A stretch of 64,000 nucleotides of DNA from assembly GCF_024496085.1 (NCBI RefSeq), contig NZ_CP101751.1, positions 2,790,001-2,854,000 on the forward strand. Direction: 5' to 3'. How positions within the stretch are numbered: the first letter of the stretch is position 1; every line of letters starts with the position of its first letter. The notes under the pieces were generated by a model. The model saw only the letters and a list, made by a program, of their open reading frames with translations, was not told the DNA's origin and made no database searches. This stretch comes from Flavobacterium cerinum. Its GTDB lineage: Bacteria; Bacteroidota; Bacteroidia; Flavobacteriales; Flavobacteriaceae. Of this stretch, positions 34,717-42,586 are shown piece by piece. The position numbers and the translations under genes were made by a program.

Positions 34717-35820
34717 TTATTCCTTTTGCCAAAGATATCCGACGCCGATATATTCGATTTCTTTTTTAGCGAAAAACGTTTCGTAAACGTTATCTTCTTC
34801 CCGAATACAGGCTAGATCATCTATAATTCTTTGTTTCTCAAAATACCATTCTTTCCAGGTATTCAGGTTGGTCCAACGAATCGTTGTATCGAAATGCTCG
34901 ACTTGAATACCTTTTTCCCAGCCACTACACGAAGGAACGCCACAGCAACATGAAAATATAAAATATTCACCATCCTGTTGCATGCTATTGAGCAGTTCGG
35001 TAGGATCAATAATATCACTTTCCGCATAAGGTTTTTCAGTGTTTATCCGTATTTCAAATTTTCCCTGCATATACACCTCATTCTCATCATATATCGATTG
35101 AGAAGCTGTAACGACCAGCTCTGCACAAATGCTATCGTATATTTGTGCATCCAGCCAATTGGTTAGTTGTGTCAATTTCTCCGGTGTAATATGACTTTTG
35201 TAATTTAAAAGCTGCTGTACTAACTCCTGATAGTCTTCTACATCGTAATATCGCTCTTTGGGATCTTCACCTTCTTTAATTATTTCGTCATGACGTAGTA
35301 TCATTTCATTTGCTTTTTCAACATAAAAATCGGCAAGGAGCTGTTTGGAATCAGCATAGTTGTCGACTACATATTCTTCAAAAAGGCAATTCCAATGCGT
35401 AAAGTTCCGGGTACTTCTGAAATTTAATGTTCCATTTATAATTTCATACCGACTGATTATGTCATCCCAAAGTACATAAAATAAGGCATCTTCCAAATAG
35501 GTGGCCATGGTAGTAAAAAATTCATTGAAATCGCTACCAAAGCCGGACTTGCTGCCACTTTGTATTGCTATATAGATACCGGGTTCGTAGAAATCGATTA
35601 TCCGGTCTGTTGCAAAAAGAGAAATTCGCTGGATTTTCCCGTCTTCTGAGTTTATGATAAACGTATTGGAAAAAATACCTTGTACATGGGTATCGTTTCC
35701 TTGATTGACGATGGTATATTCTTTTAAAAAAGCAGCTTCTTTATTTTTACGAACCCGTAAAATAGTACCGGAATTAATAATTCTTGGTTTAAGCTGATAC
35801 AGATCGTTTGTTATTCCCAT
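34717..35820 (-). CDS. Hypothetical immunity-like protein with a C-terminal Cys-rich domain (paralogue of 36226-36918)
   Basis: 367 residues. The N-terminal 230 residues are clearly paralogous to the gene at 36226: shared LKPxxINxGxxLRVRK, AxYLEDALFYV, NYADSKQLLAxFY and xxLxxWLxAQI blocks. The C-terminal 130 residues, absent from the paralogue, carry YFIFSCCCGVPSCSGW with GIQVEHF, a possible zinc-binding cluster. No family name is recognised. Together the pair looks like a duplicated immunity family in which one copy lost its C-terminal domain. Confidence 0.6.
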   Translation of the reverse strand: MGITNDLYQLKPRIINSGTILRVRKNKEAAFLKEYTIVNQGNDTHVQGIFSNTFIINSEDGKIQRISLFATDRIIDFYEPGIYIAIQSGSKSGFGSDFNEFFTTMATYLEDALFYVLWDDIISRYEIINGTLNFRSTRNFTHWNCLFEEYVVDNYADSKQLLADFYVEKANEMILRHDEIIKEGEDPKERYYDVEDYQELVQQLLNYKSHITPEKLTQLTNWLDAQIYDSICAELVVTASQSIYDENEVYMQGKFEIRINTEKPYAESDIIDPTELLNSMQQDGEYFIFSCCCGVPSCSGWEKGIQVEHFDTTIRWTNLNTWKEWYFEKQRIIDDLACIREEDNVYETFFAKKEIEYIGVGYLWQKE

Positions 35821-35834
35821 TTTTTGATTTTAAA

Positions 35835-36179
35835 TTAGGGTAGTCCAATACTTTTTCCGAAGAATCGTTCACGTGCCATATCGTACGTAAGCTTTTCCTT
35901 TTTGATGATCCAGGCGATTTCAAATAAACCGGTTAGGTTGGACATTGCTAAGAATCGGGTAGGTTCTTCCATTGAACAATAAAATTCTGCTCGTTCCGAA
36001 ACAGCGTAGCCTTTACCATTATCGGTTAAAGTAGTTATAACAATAGTCTTGGCATCATCACCGGACATTCCGAACTCGGTATCCCATTTCCATCGTAGGT
36101 TGTCTGTTCCGCCAACTAAAATAACATTTTTGTCAATATCGATCCAATTGACTACAAGATGTGTAAGTGATTCACTCAT
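35835..36179 (-). CDS. Hypothetical protein, 114 aa, inserted between two paralogues
   Basis: 114 residues, cytosolic. It has a strand-rich VVNWIDIDKNVILVGGTDNL, then EFYCSMEEPTRFLAMSNLTG and LTYDMARERFFGK. No family is recognised. It lies exactly between the two paralogues at 34717 and 36226, where the missing C-terminal domain of the upstream copy would otherwise be. It may be a replacement module or a separate immunity gene. Confidence 0.55.
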   Translation of the reverse strand: MSESLTHLVVNWIDIDKNVILVGGTDNLRWKWDTEFGMSGDDAKTIVITTLTDNGKGYAVSERAEFYCSMEEPTRFLAMSNLTGLFEIAWIIKKEKLTYDMARERFFGKSIGLP

Positions 36180-36225
36180 TTTATTTTGTATTATGCTTAC
36201 TAGCAGGTCGTTTCTTCAGTTTAAT

Positions 36226-36918
36226 TTAATCGTAACTCACTATCTGAGCGTTTAACCAATCTTCTAAGGCTTTAAATTCCTCCGGAACAATAATACTGCT
36301 ATAATTTGAAAGGCTATCCAGCAGCGCTTCATATTCGTCGCGATCAAAAAATTCGTTTGGCTTATCACCACTTTTAATCATTTGAATATGATATAATTTT
36401 AGATCCTCTACCTGTTCTATATAAAACCCGGCAAGAAGCTGTTTGGAATCGGCATAATTTTCTTCCAGATAGGTGCCGAAATTATACTGCCAACGATCGA
36501 AATTGACCTGACATTTGAAAGATAAGATTCCGTCTGTAATCGCATATCGGTAAATTATATCTTCCGGGATTACATAAAACAAAGCATCTTCTAAATAAGG
36601 AGCCATTGTGTTTAGAAATGCATTGAAATCACTTTCAAAGCCATGTTTAGAATCACTTTTAAGGTGTACATAAATACCAGGTTCCTTAAAATCAGTTATT
36701 TTATCATCGATATAAAGTCGCAATATGCTCACTTTACCGTCCGGAGTGTTGGTTACAAATGTATTTTCAAAAATTTTAAGTTCGTTTCCAATCGTATTGG
36801 TTTCAGCAACGCCATATTTTTCTGAAAAGAGCATTTCTTTGTCTTTACGAACCCGTAAGACAGCACCATAATTTATGACTGTTGGTTTTAGTTGGTATAC
36901 GGAGTGTAATGTTCCCAT
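36226..36918 (-). CDS. Hypothetical immunity-like protein, 230 aa (truncated paralogue of 34717-35820)
   Basis: Full-length match to the N-terminal part of the 367-residue neighbour, ending at WLNAQIVSYD, where the neighbour continues into its Cys-rich domain. Distinct blocks (KPTVINYGAVLRVRK, APYLEDALFYVIPED, NYADSKQLLAGFYIEQ) align without gaps. The upstream region contains a perfect inverted repeat just after the ATG. Position at the head of its group suggests it opens a sub-operon. Confidence 0.6.
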   Translation of the reverse strand: MGTLHSVYQLKPTVINYGAVLRVRKDKEMLFSEKYGVAETNTIGNELKIFENTFVTNTPDGKVSILRLYIDDKITDFKEPGIYVHLKSDSKHGFESDFNAFLNTMAPYLEDALFYVIPEDIIYRYAITDGILSFKCQVNFDRWQYNFGTYLEENYADSKQLLAGFYIEQVEDLKLYHIQMIKSGDKPNEFFDRDEYEALLDSLSNYSSIIVPEEFKALEDWLNAQIVSYD

Positions 36919-36920
36919 TT

Positions 36921-36942
36921 GTTTGTAATTGGAATTACAAAC
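36921..36942. repeat. Perfect inverted repeat next to the 36226-36918 gene start
   Basis: GTTTGTAATT, two bases (GG), AATTACAAAC. It begins 3 bases upstream of the start codon and could form a hairpin in the leader or serve as an operator. Confidence 0.6.
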
Positions 36943-37110
36943 ATATTGTATTATTTCATTTTTTTGTGAAATTTTTTAAAATATTCGTTTTCGTACGATT
37001 ACTGAAAATAGAAGTGGTATTCTCTACGTTAATTAAAAATGAAACTTAAAAAGGTATTCGGTTACCTAAAATAGGTAAGACGTGAAATTAGTGTAGTATC
37101 CTGATATCAC

Positions 37111-37144
37111 GGATTACAAATCCGCAATATCAGATTTGTAATCC
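37111..37144. repeat. Intergenic hairpin, GGATTACAAATC family
   Basis: GGATTACAAATC and GATTTGTAATCC form a perfect 12-bp stem with a ten-base loop between two minus-strand genes. The arms contain TTGTAAT, shared with the repeat at 36921. Confidence 0.65.
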
Positions 37145-37170
37145 GGTTATAGGCTGGGATAAGGTCTTTT

Positions 37171-37941
37171 TTATTTGATCAATCTTTTTTGCAGAAAGGA
37201 TGCGGCATCATTAAATTCCCAGTTATCAATAGAAGCGGAATAGTCGGTTCCGGCATAAATAGCGATAGTGTTCTCTTTTTTGCCCAAAACCGTTTGACTC
37301 CAAAAATCGAAATAGTCAAAATAAAATACATTGATACTATCCGGTTGGTGTTTTACTTTATTGCCCTCAGCAAATAAATGAACAGCCGGCGGAATAAGTG
37401 TTCGTATTCCGGAATCAGGAAATTCGATAGCCGATTCACCATAGAATACAAATTCTTTTACTTTATCGGAATCCGACATCCGATTATTAAAAGCGGGTTC
37501 CTCAAAATCCAATCCGATCATAGCATGAAACTCATCCCGGACTTCATCTTCGTATTCTTCATTTTTGATCATATCGGCATAACTCAAATTCTCCGGATCG
37601 ACATCAAACTGATCCCAGTCAACGATTTCATCTTTATCATATTCCTCCCAAACCTGACTCGGATTGATGTAACGGAATTCAAATCCGTCAAAACACTGAT
37701 AAAAGGATGCTAATTCCGGATCAATCTCTTTGTTGAACAGTTGTTTGTATTGTGCTGCCAACATTTGTGCGTTTTCTTCGGATCCTTTTGGGATATATAA
37801 ATGAGTGATAAACAGATTCGGATCCTGGATGATATTTTTAATTTTGTCGTAAACACGCTGTCCTAAATTCTCGAATTTACTGCCTTGTATCCCTTTGCAA
37901 TCTTTTAAGTATGCTATTTGATCTAATAAATCGCTATTCAT
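37171..37941 (-). CDS. SMI1/KNR4 (SUKH) family protein, probable immunity protein
   Basis: 256 residues, cytosolic. IDPELASFYQCFDGFEFRY is the classic SUKH opening (L.x.l..fY...NGf.w), followed by ESAIEFPDSGIRTLIPPAV, VFYFDYFDFWSQTVLG and the terminal NWEFNDAASFLQKRLIK (w..sf.eFl). It is the clearest SUKH member of the region. SUKH proteins neutralise nuclease and other toxins of polymorphic systems (known). It is separated from its neighbours by about 120 and 250 bases, so it may have its own promoter. Confidence 0.75.
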   Translation of the reverse strand: MNSDLLDQIAYLKDCKGIQGSKFENLGQRVYDKIKNIIQDPNLFITHLYIPKGSEENAQMLAAQYKQLFNKEIDPELASFYQCFDGFEFRYINPSQVWEEYDKDEIVDWDQFDVDPENLSYADMIKNEEYEDEVRDEFHAMIGLDFEEPAFNNRMSDSDKVKEFVFYGESAIEFPDSGIRTLIPPAVHLFAEGNKVKHQPDSINVFYFDYFDFWSQTVLGKKENTIAIYAGTDYSASIDNWEFNDAASFLQKRLIK

Positions 37942-38063
37942 ATTTTCAATATTAATTGGTTATAATGGTTTCAGATTTTGTGTTTTTATGAATAAATCAA
38001 TATGTGAAAAATGCTATTATTGAAGTTTAAGTAAAGCTATATATTATATTGCTTACAAGTGTT

Positions 38064-38576
38064 TTACCTTATTCTGTCGGAGTATTGCTCTAGTATTAAC
38101 TCAATTATCGGAACAAATAATGCGATAGCGTCAGTAGGAACTCTCCATGTATATTCTATGTTTTTATTAGCCAAAAGGATGCCTAATTTCCATTCGGAAC
38201 CGTCCAAAACGATAGCTTTTTCATTCCGTATACTTTCGGGTAATGCTGTTTGTTCCAGCTTTAATAATTGCTCTTTTAGCAGTGCAATATCGGTTTCAGA
38301 AACGATTTTTTCCTCTGTTATGATTCGAAGTCGGTCCAGATTGTAAATCCCGCCGGTCCATTGTGAAAAGTTGTATTCAGTGTCCCACTGTCTGAATCCT
38401 GAGCGGATCGTTCCGTCCGGGGCTTCAACTATAATTATTTTATACGGAAATCCGCCAATTAACGGAAGTCGAGTAAAATAGGCTAGGATTTTTTCTCCGT
38501 CTTTTAAATCAAAGTTTTCAACTTCAATTTCGCCTGCACGGATTACAGCCATTTCATCATTTGTAAGTCGTTCCAT
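38064..38576 (-). CDS. Hypothetical immunity-like protein, 170 aa
   Basis: Cytosolic. An N-terminal KDGEKILAYFTRLPLIGGFPY, IIVEAPDGTIRSGFRQW strand pair, then helical EEKIVSETDIALLKEQLLKL, then WRVPTDAIALFVPIIELILEQ. No family name is recognised. The exposed hydrophobic last helix and the acidic character are common in immunity proteins, but function is inferred from position alone. Confidence 0.55.
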   Translation of the reverse strand: MERLTNDEMAVIRAGEIEVENFDLKDGEKILAYFTRLPLIGGFPYKIIIVEAPDGTIRSGFRQWDTEYNFSQWTGGIYNLDRLRIITEEKIVSETDIALLKEQLLKLEQTALPESIRNEKAIVLDGSEWKLGILLANKNIEYTWRVPTDAIALFVPIIELILEQYSDRIR

Positions 38577-38682
38577 ATTGTTCTGATTAGCTCTATGCCC
38601 GAAGTTTGATAGGATTGGTAGTAACGTTTTCGGTCGGGAAAGTAAACCTTAATCGAAAAGCAACTATTGTTTGCAACATTTT

Positions 38683-39531
38683 TTATTGTGCTTTCCAGTT
38701 AAATTTAGTCATTTTATTTGTCAACTTTTGATCAACAATTTCAATGTCTAATTTTCCGTTTTCTTTTGTTACTATAATCATGCAACCTCTTTCTAAAATT
38801 CCACTTTCATTAAATTCAAGTTCTTTTATTTTTACGGATTGGGTTATGCCGTTAAAATCGGTTTCCTGTTTAAAAGGTTCTCCGGTATGTCCGTAAAAGT
38901 GGTAATGAAAAATAACCTGGTCTAATACCGTTCTGATTTCGGACATACCGTAGCCTCTTTGACCGCTATCATCTTTATCGTGTGTAATTAAGACGTCAAA
39001 AATATCTTTTGTTTTCAGCAGTTTTTTAATTTCCGTTCTTTCATAGTCTTGAATAAACCGCTTTTCGGTTCTTCCTTTCCGGTCACCGATTCGACCGATA
39101 CCAACAAAAGACAGTGTTTCATTTTCGATTACCAGTTCTTGTTTTAAGCCCGATTTGCAAACAAATACCCTTTTGTAAATATCAATCGGGAATAGGCTGT
39201 CTTGATCATTTTCCTTTTCCAGATGGTCTAAAAAGTCATGGTCTTCGTGATTACCACGGACACAAATCATATTGATATTCAGATAGTCTAAAAATGACTT
39301 TATTTCTTGATTCTCTTTTGTAAAGTCGTCAAAAAAACCTAGTTCATCTCGGTCATATTGGGCGTGTTTTATAGTCGCTTTATCTAAATTTTCAAGATCA
39401 GGATAAGCACCGATATCTCCGCATTGCAAAATGAAATCAATCTTATTCCCGGTTTCTTTCTGGTATAAATCAACTAATTTGAAAGGCAACAATATTTTAC
39501 CGTGTATGTCTGAAAAAAGGGCAACTCTCAT
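38683..39531 (-). CDS. Calcineurin-like metallophosphoesterase
   Basis: 282 residues with the dimetal motifs in order: LFSDIHG (residues 5-11), CGDIGAYPD (about 36), RGNHEDHDFLD (about 90), DVLITHDKDD (about 185) and FYGHTGEP (about 220). It hydrolyses a phosphoester, but the substrate is not evident; the insert GRIGDRKGRTEKRF is unusual. It is the first gene of the immunity-like run and may hydrolyse a toxin product or belong to a separate function. Confidence 0.8.
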   Translation of the reverse strand: MRVALFSDIHGKILLPFKLVDLYQKETGNKIDFILQCGDIGAYPDLENLDKATIKHAQYDRDELGFFDDFTKENQEIKSFLDYLNINMICVRGNHEDHDFLDHLEKENDQDSLFPIDIYKRVFVCKSGLKQELVIENETLSFVGIGRIGDRKGRTEKRFIQDYERTEIKKLLKTKDIFDVLITHDKDDSGQRGYGMSEIRTVLDQVIFHYHFYGHTGEPFKQETDFNGITQSVKIKELEFNESGILERGCMIIVTKENGKLDIEIVDQKLTNKMTKFNWKAQ

Positions 39532-39649
39532 AATTTATGGGCGTCTATTTCGAATTGGCACTATCATTTCCGGTTTTGTCTTCGGATGGGTTAGCGAGTG
39601 CAAGTATTTTAAACTTTATGTTCTTAAATTTAAAGGGTTGCCATAAAAA

Positions 39650-40726
39650 TTAGTTTTCGATCTTAATCTCAAACATTTTATCCCAGTTTTTACCGGTTAC
39701 AAAAATGGTTTTTGTTTTCGGATTGTATGCGATTCCGTTTAAAACATCAAGATCCGGATGTGCCGTTACTTTCGACTTCAGATCGCTTAGGTTGATAATG
39801 GCTTCAACGGCACCGCTTTTCGGATCGATAATCGCGATTGCATCTTTTGTATAGATATTGGCATAAATTTTTCCGTCAATCCATTCCATTTCGTTTACCG
39901 CTTTAATTTTCGAACCGGCTGTATATACATTGATATAGTCGACTTCCTTAAAGTTTTCAGGATTTACAAACCAGATTTTTTCAGTTCCGTCCGACATAAA
40001 AAGGTTTTTACCGTCGTTCGATAATCCCCATCCTTCCATTTGTTTAAAGTAAGGGAAGGTCTTTTCTTTAGCAAAAGTATCTGCATTATAAACGTAGGCT
40101 TCGTTATTCTGGTAGGTAAGTTGGTATACTTTGTTGTTTAATATCGTAGCGCCCTCACCGAATACGGTTTGCGGTAATTCTACAATTTTATACACTTTTC
40201 CGGTTTTATAATCGGTTTTACGTAAACTCGATGTACCTCGTAATCCTGTTCCGTTTCCGGCGCCGTTTCCGGTACTCTCTATTAAAGTATCACGATAAAA
40301 TTCCAATCCCTGTGTATAGGCTTTAATATCGTGAGGGTAGGTGTTTAGTATTTTATAACTTAATAATTTGGGTTGAATATCCGAAACTAACTCGATTCGA
40401 CCGGTAGCTTCATTGGTGTTTCCTTCAAAATAAACCAATGCTTTAATATTTTGATAACCTAATTTTTGATCTTTTAAGGCAAAAACGAATTTTTGGTTGC
40501 CTTTGATGCTACCCACTTTTTTATCATTGATGTAATAAATAATTGAGTCGATTGTTTTGTTTTCGGCACTTTTTACAGCCAATGCCAGGCTTTCTTTAGG
40601 CTGATATACCTCTTTTAGGTCAGTTGTATCGAGGCTAAATAAAATTTCTTCATTTTTTTTTCCGTTGTCACAAGAGAAGAAAAAAGAGCTTAATAAAATG
40701 AATGCGAATGCATTATACTTTTTCAT
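39650..40726 (-). CDS. Glutaminyl-peptide cyclotransferase (glutamine cyclotransferase family), lipoprotein
   Basis: 358 residues with a type II signal peptide (MKKYNAFAFILLSSFFFSC). Residues 25-120 look like an Ig-like domain. The rest is a five-bladed propeller typical of PF05096-type glutaminyl cyclases: YTQGLEFYRDTLIESTG, QTVFGEGATILNNKVYQLTY, MEGWGLSNDGKNLFMSDG, and AVNEMEWIDGKIYANIY. It converts N-terminal Gln to pyroglutamate on exported proteins, a known step for many Bacteroidota exported proteins whose mature N-terminus is Gln. Divergent from the SRP RNA gene. Confidence 0.93.
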   Translation of the reverse strand: MKKYNAFAFILLSSFFFSCDNGKKNEEILFSLDTTDLKEVYQPKESLALAVKSAENKTIDSIIYYINDKKVGSIKGNQKFVFALKDQKLGYQNIKALVYFEGNTNEATGRIELVSDIQPKLLSYKILNTYPHDIKAYTQGLEFYRDTLIESTGNGAGNGTGLRGTSSLRKTDYKTGKVYKIVELPQTVFGEGATILNNKVYQLTYQNNEAYVYNADTFAKEKTFPYFKQMEGWGLSNDGKNLFMSDGTEKIWFVNPENFKEVDYINVYTAGSKIKAVNEMEWIDGKIYANIYTKDAIAIIDPKSGAVEAIINLSDLKSKVTAHPDLDVLNGIAYNPKTKTIFVTGKNWDKMFEIKIEN

Positions 40727-40782
40727 GGTTATTAAAATTGGTTATCACAATATACGATTGTATTTTATATCTCACAATTGCC

Positions 40783-40812
40783 TTGCAAAAATATAAAAAG
40801 ATTGTATATTTG
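40783..40812 (+). promoter_or_regulatory. Promoter of the SRP RNA gene
   Basis: TTG at 40783-40785, a 19-base spacer and TATATTTG at 40805-40812 form a full Bacteroidota consensus promoter. The start site would fall at about 40817, which is where the RNA helix begins. Confidence 0.8.
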
Positions 40813-40816
40813 CACC

Positions 40817-40910
40817 GGCAAGTCCTACACGACCAGCTCCTGCAGACTCCTCCAGGGTGGGAACGCAGCAAAGGTATGTGGTTGTAGCGGTGCGATGTAG
40901 GTCGCTTGCC
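40817..40910 (+). ncRNA. ffs: Signal recognition particle RNA, small (4.5S) bacterial type
   Basis: 94 nucleotides. GGCAAG at the 5' end pairs with CTTGCC at the 3' end, and the arms CCTACA / TGTAGG continue the stem. The Ffh-binding domain IV is seen as CCAGGGTGGGAACGCAGCAA, with the conserved GGAA-type tetraloop region and the GCAGCA internal loop. A poly-T run follows directly (terminator, 40912-40919). It pairs with Ffh for cotranslational targeting of membrane proteins. Confidence 0.96.
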
Positions 40911-40919
40911 ATTTTTTTT
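40910..40919 (+). terminator. Terminator of the SRP RNA
   Basis: The RNA's own closing stem (GGCAAG/CTTGCC) followed by eight T. Confidence 0.7.
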
Positions 40920-41010
40920 AGATCTCCTTTTTGGGAGATTTTTTTGTTTCAGGACCTTTTGTAACGGTTTTCTTCTTTATTTTAGCAAACACAAATTTAG
41001 AATCCAATAT

Positions 41011-41814
41011 ATGGGAAAAGTGGTTTTAATTACCGGAGGCTCATCGGGCATAGGAAAAGCTATCGGTGAGTTGTTATTCCAAAAAGGATATACGGTTTAC
41101 GGAACCAGTCGGAATCCGGAAAAAGTACAGCAAACGATTTTTCCGCTAATTGCATTGGATGTACGCCAAACCGACACCATTCATCAGGCTGTTAAAACGA
41201 TTATTGATAAAGAAGGAAGACTTGACGTATTGATCAATAATGCAGGAGTAGGAATAACAGGACCATTGGAAGAAATTCCGGCAGATGAGATCCGAAATAA
41301 CTTTGAAACCAATCTTTTCGGACCGATCGAAGTAATGAAGTCGGTTTTACCGTATATGCGCCAACAAAATTCAGGATTGATCATTAATATAACGTCAATA
41401 GCCGGCTATATGGGATTGCCGTATCGCAGTGTCTATTCGGCATCCAAAGGTGCTTTAGAATTGATCACGGAAGCCATGCGGATGGAAGTAAAGTCATTTG
41501 GTATTCATATTACGAATGTCGCACCGGGCGATTTTGTTACAAATATCGCTTCAGGACGCTATCATGCACCGTTGGTTATAGGTTCGGCCTATGAAATTCC
41601 ATATGGAAATACATTGAATATGATGAATGATCATGTCGACAGTGGAAGTGATCCGAATCAAATGGCGGAAGCGGTATTGGCTATTATACAAAACCCGAAT
41701 CCGAAAATCCATTATAAGGTAGGCGCTTTTATGCAGAAATTTTCCATTGTGCTAAAAAGAGTACTGCCGGATAAAGTATATGAAAAATTATTAATGAACC
41801 ATTATAAGTTGTAA
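41011..41814 (+). CDS. SDR family oxidoreductase
   Basis: 267 residues from ATG 41011 (MGKVVLITGG). A longer frame extending to 40906 is rejected because it runs through the SRP RNA terminator. Classical short-chain dehydrogenase: cofactor loop TGGSSGIGKAIG (residues 8-19), NNAGVGITG (about 80), the catalytic Ser of NITSIAGYMG, and YSASKGAL with the YxxxK pair. The last part (YGNTLNMMNDHVDSG) shows the C-terminal substrate loop. Substrate unknown. 44 bases separate it from the transaldolase gene, so they may form an operon. Confidence 0.9.
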   Translation: MGKVVLITGGSSGIGKAIGELLFQKGYTVYGTSRNPEKVQQTIFPLIALDVRQTDTIHQAVKTIIDKEGRLDVLINNAGVGITGPLEEIPADEIRNNFETNLFGPIEVMKSVLPYMRQQNSGLIINITSIAGYMGLPYRSVYSASKGALELITEAMRMEVKSFGIHITNVAPGDFVTNIASGRYHAPLVIGSAYEIPYGNTLNMMNDHVDSGSDPNQMAEAVLAIIQNPNPKIHYKVGAFMQKFSIVLKRVLPDKVYEKLLMNHYKL

Positions 41815-41858
41815 TTTAGTAACCTGTTTATACACAACTATACATAAATATATTAAAG

Positions 41859-42515
41859 ATGAAATTTTTTATTGACACAGCTAATTTAGAGCAAATTAAA
41901 GAAGCACAGGCATTAGGAGTATTGGATGGCGTAACAACGAATCCGTCGTTAATGGCTAAAGAAGGAATTACCGGAACGAATAATATATTAAAACACTATG
42001 TAGATATCTGCAATATTGTTGACGGTGATGTAAGTGCTGAAGTAATTGCTACCGATTACGAAGGAATGATCAAAGAAGGAGAAGAATTAGCTGAATTACA
42101 CGAACAAATCGTTGTAAAGATTCCGATGACAAAAGAAGGAATCAAAGCTTGTAAATATTTTTCGGATCGTGGTATCAAAACAAATGTAACTTTGGTGTTT
42201 TCAGCAGGTCAGGCTTTATTGGCTGCTAAAGCAGGAGCTACTTATGTTTCGCCGTTCCTGGGACGTTTGGATGATATTTCTACTGACGGTTTAAACCTGA
42301 TTGATGAGATTCGTCAGATCTATGATAACTATGCTTTTGACACGCAAATTTTAGCGGCTTCTATTCGTCATACAATGCACGTAGTGAACTGTGCTAAAAT
42401 CGGAGCAGATGTAATGACAGGTCCGTTATCATCGATTTTAGGTTTACTAAAACACCCGTTAACCGATATCGGTTTGGCTCAGTTTTTAGCGGATTACGAA
42501 AAAGGAAACAAATAA
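41859..42515 (+). CDS. fsa: Fructose-6-phosphate aldolase/transaldolase family protein
   Basis: 218 residues, the short TalC/Fsa form. [20 protein letters not shown], then [14 protein letters not shown] and the Schiff-base lysine in [10 protein letters not shown] (about residue 84). [19 protein letters not shown] and [12 protein letters not shown] follow. These enzymes transfer dihydroxyacetone units in the pentose phosphate pathway or cleave fructose 6-phosphate. Distinguishing the two activities needs assay. Terminator follows. Confidence 0.92.
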   Translation: MKFFIDTANLEQIKEAQALGVLDGVTTNPSLMAKEGITGTNNILKHYVDICNIVDGDVSAEVIATDYEGMIKEGEELAELHEQIVVKIPMTKEGIKACKYFSDRGIKTNVTLVFSAGQALLAAKAGATYVSPFLGRLDDISTDGLNLIDEIRQIYDNYAFDTQILAASIRHTMHVVNCAKIGADVMTGPLSSILGLLKHPLTDIGLAQFLADYEKGNK

Positions 42516-42537
42516 TAAGAATCCTTATAAAGCAAAA

Positions 42538-42574
42538 AAGACGGTCTTTAAAATTAAAGGCCGTCTTTTTTTAT
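42538..42574 (+). terminator. Terminator after the transaldolase gene
   Basis: AAGACGGTCTTT pairs with AAAGGCCGTCTT (one mismatch) over a short A/T loop, followed by T5. It serves the convergent minus-strand lipoprotein gene as well. Confidence 0.75.
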
Positions 42575-42586
42575 GGTTTAGTTTGT

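Noticed and set aside
40906..41010. Longer SDR start including MPFFLDLLFGRFF
   Set aside because: The extension begins inside the SRP RNA and its terminator and lacks SDR similarity; the ATG at 41011 precedes the Rossmann motif directly.
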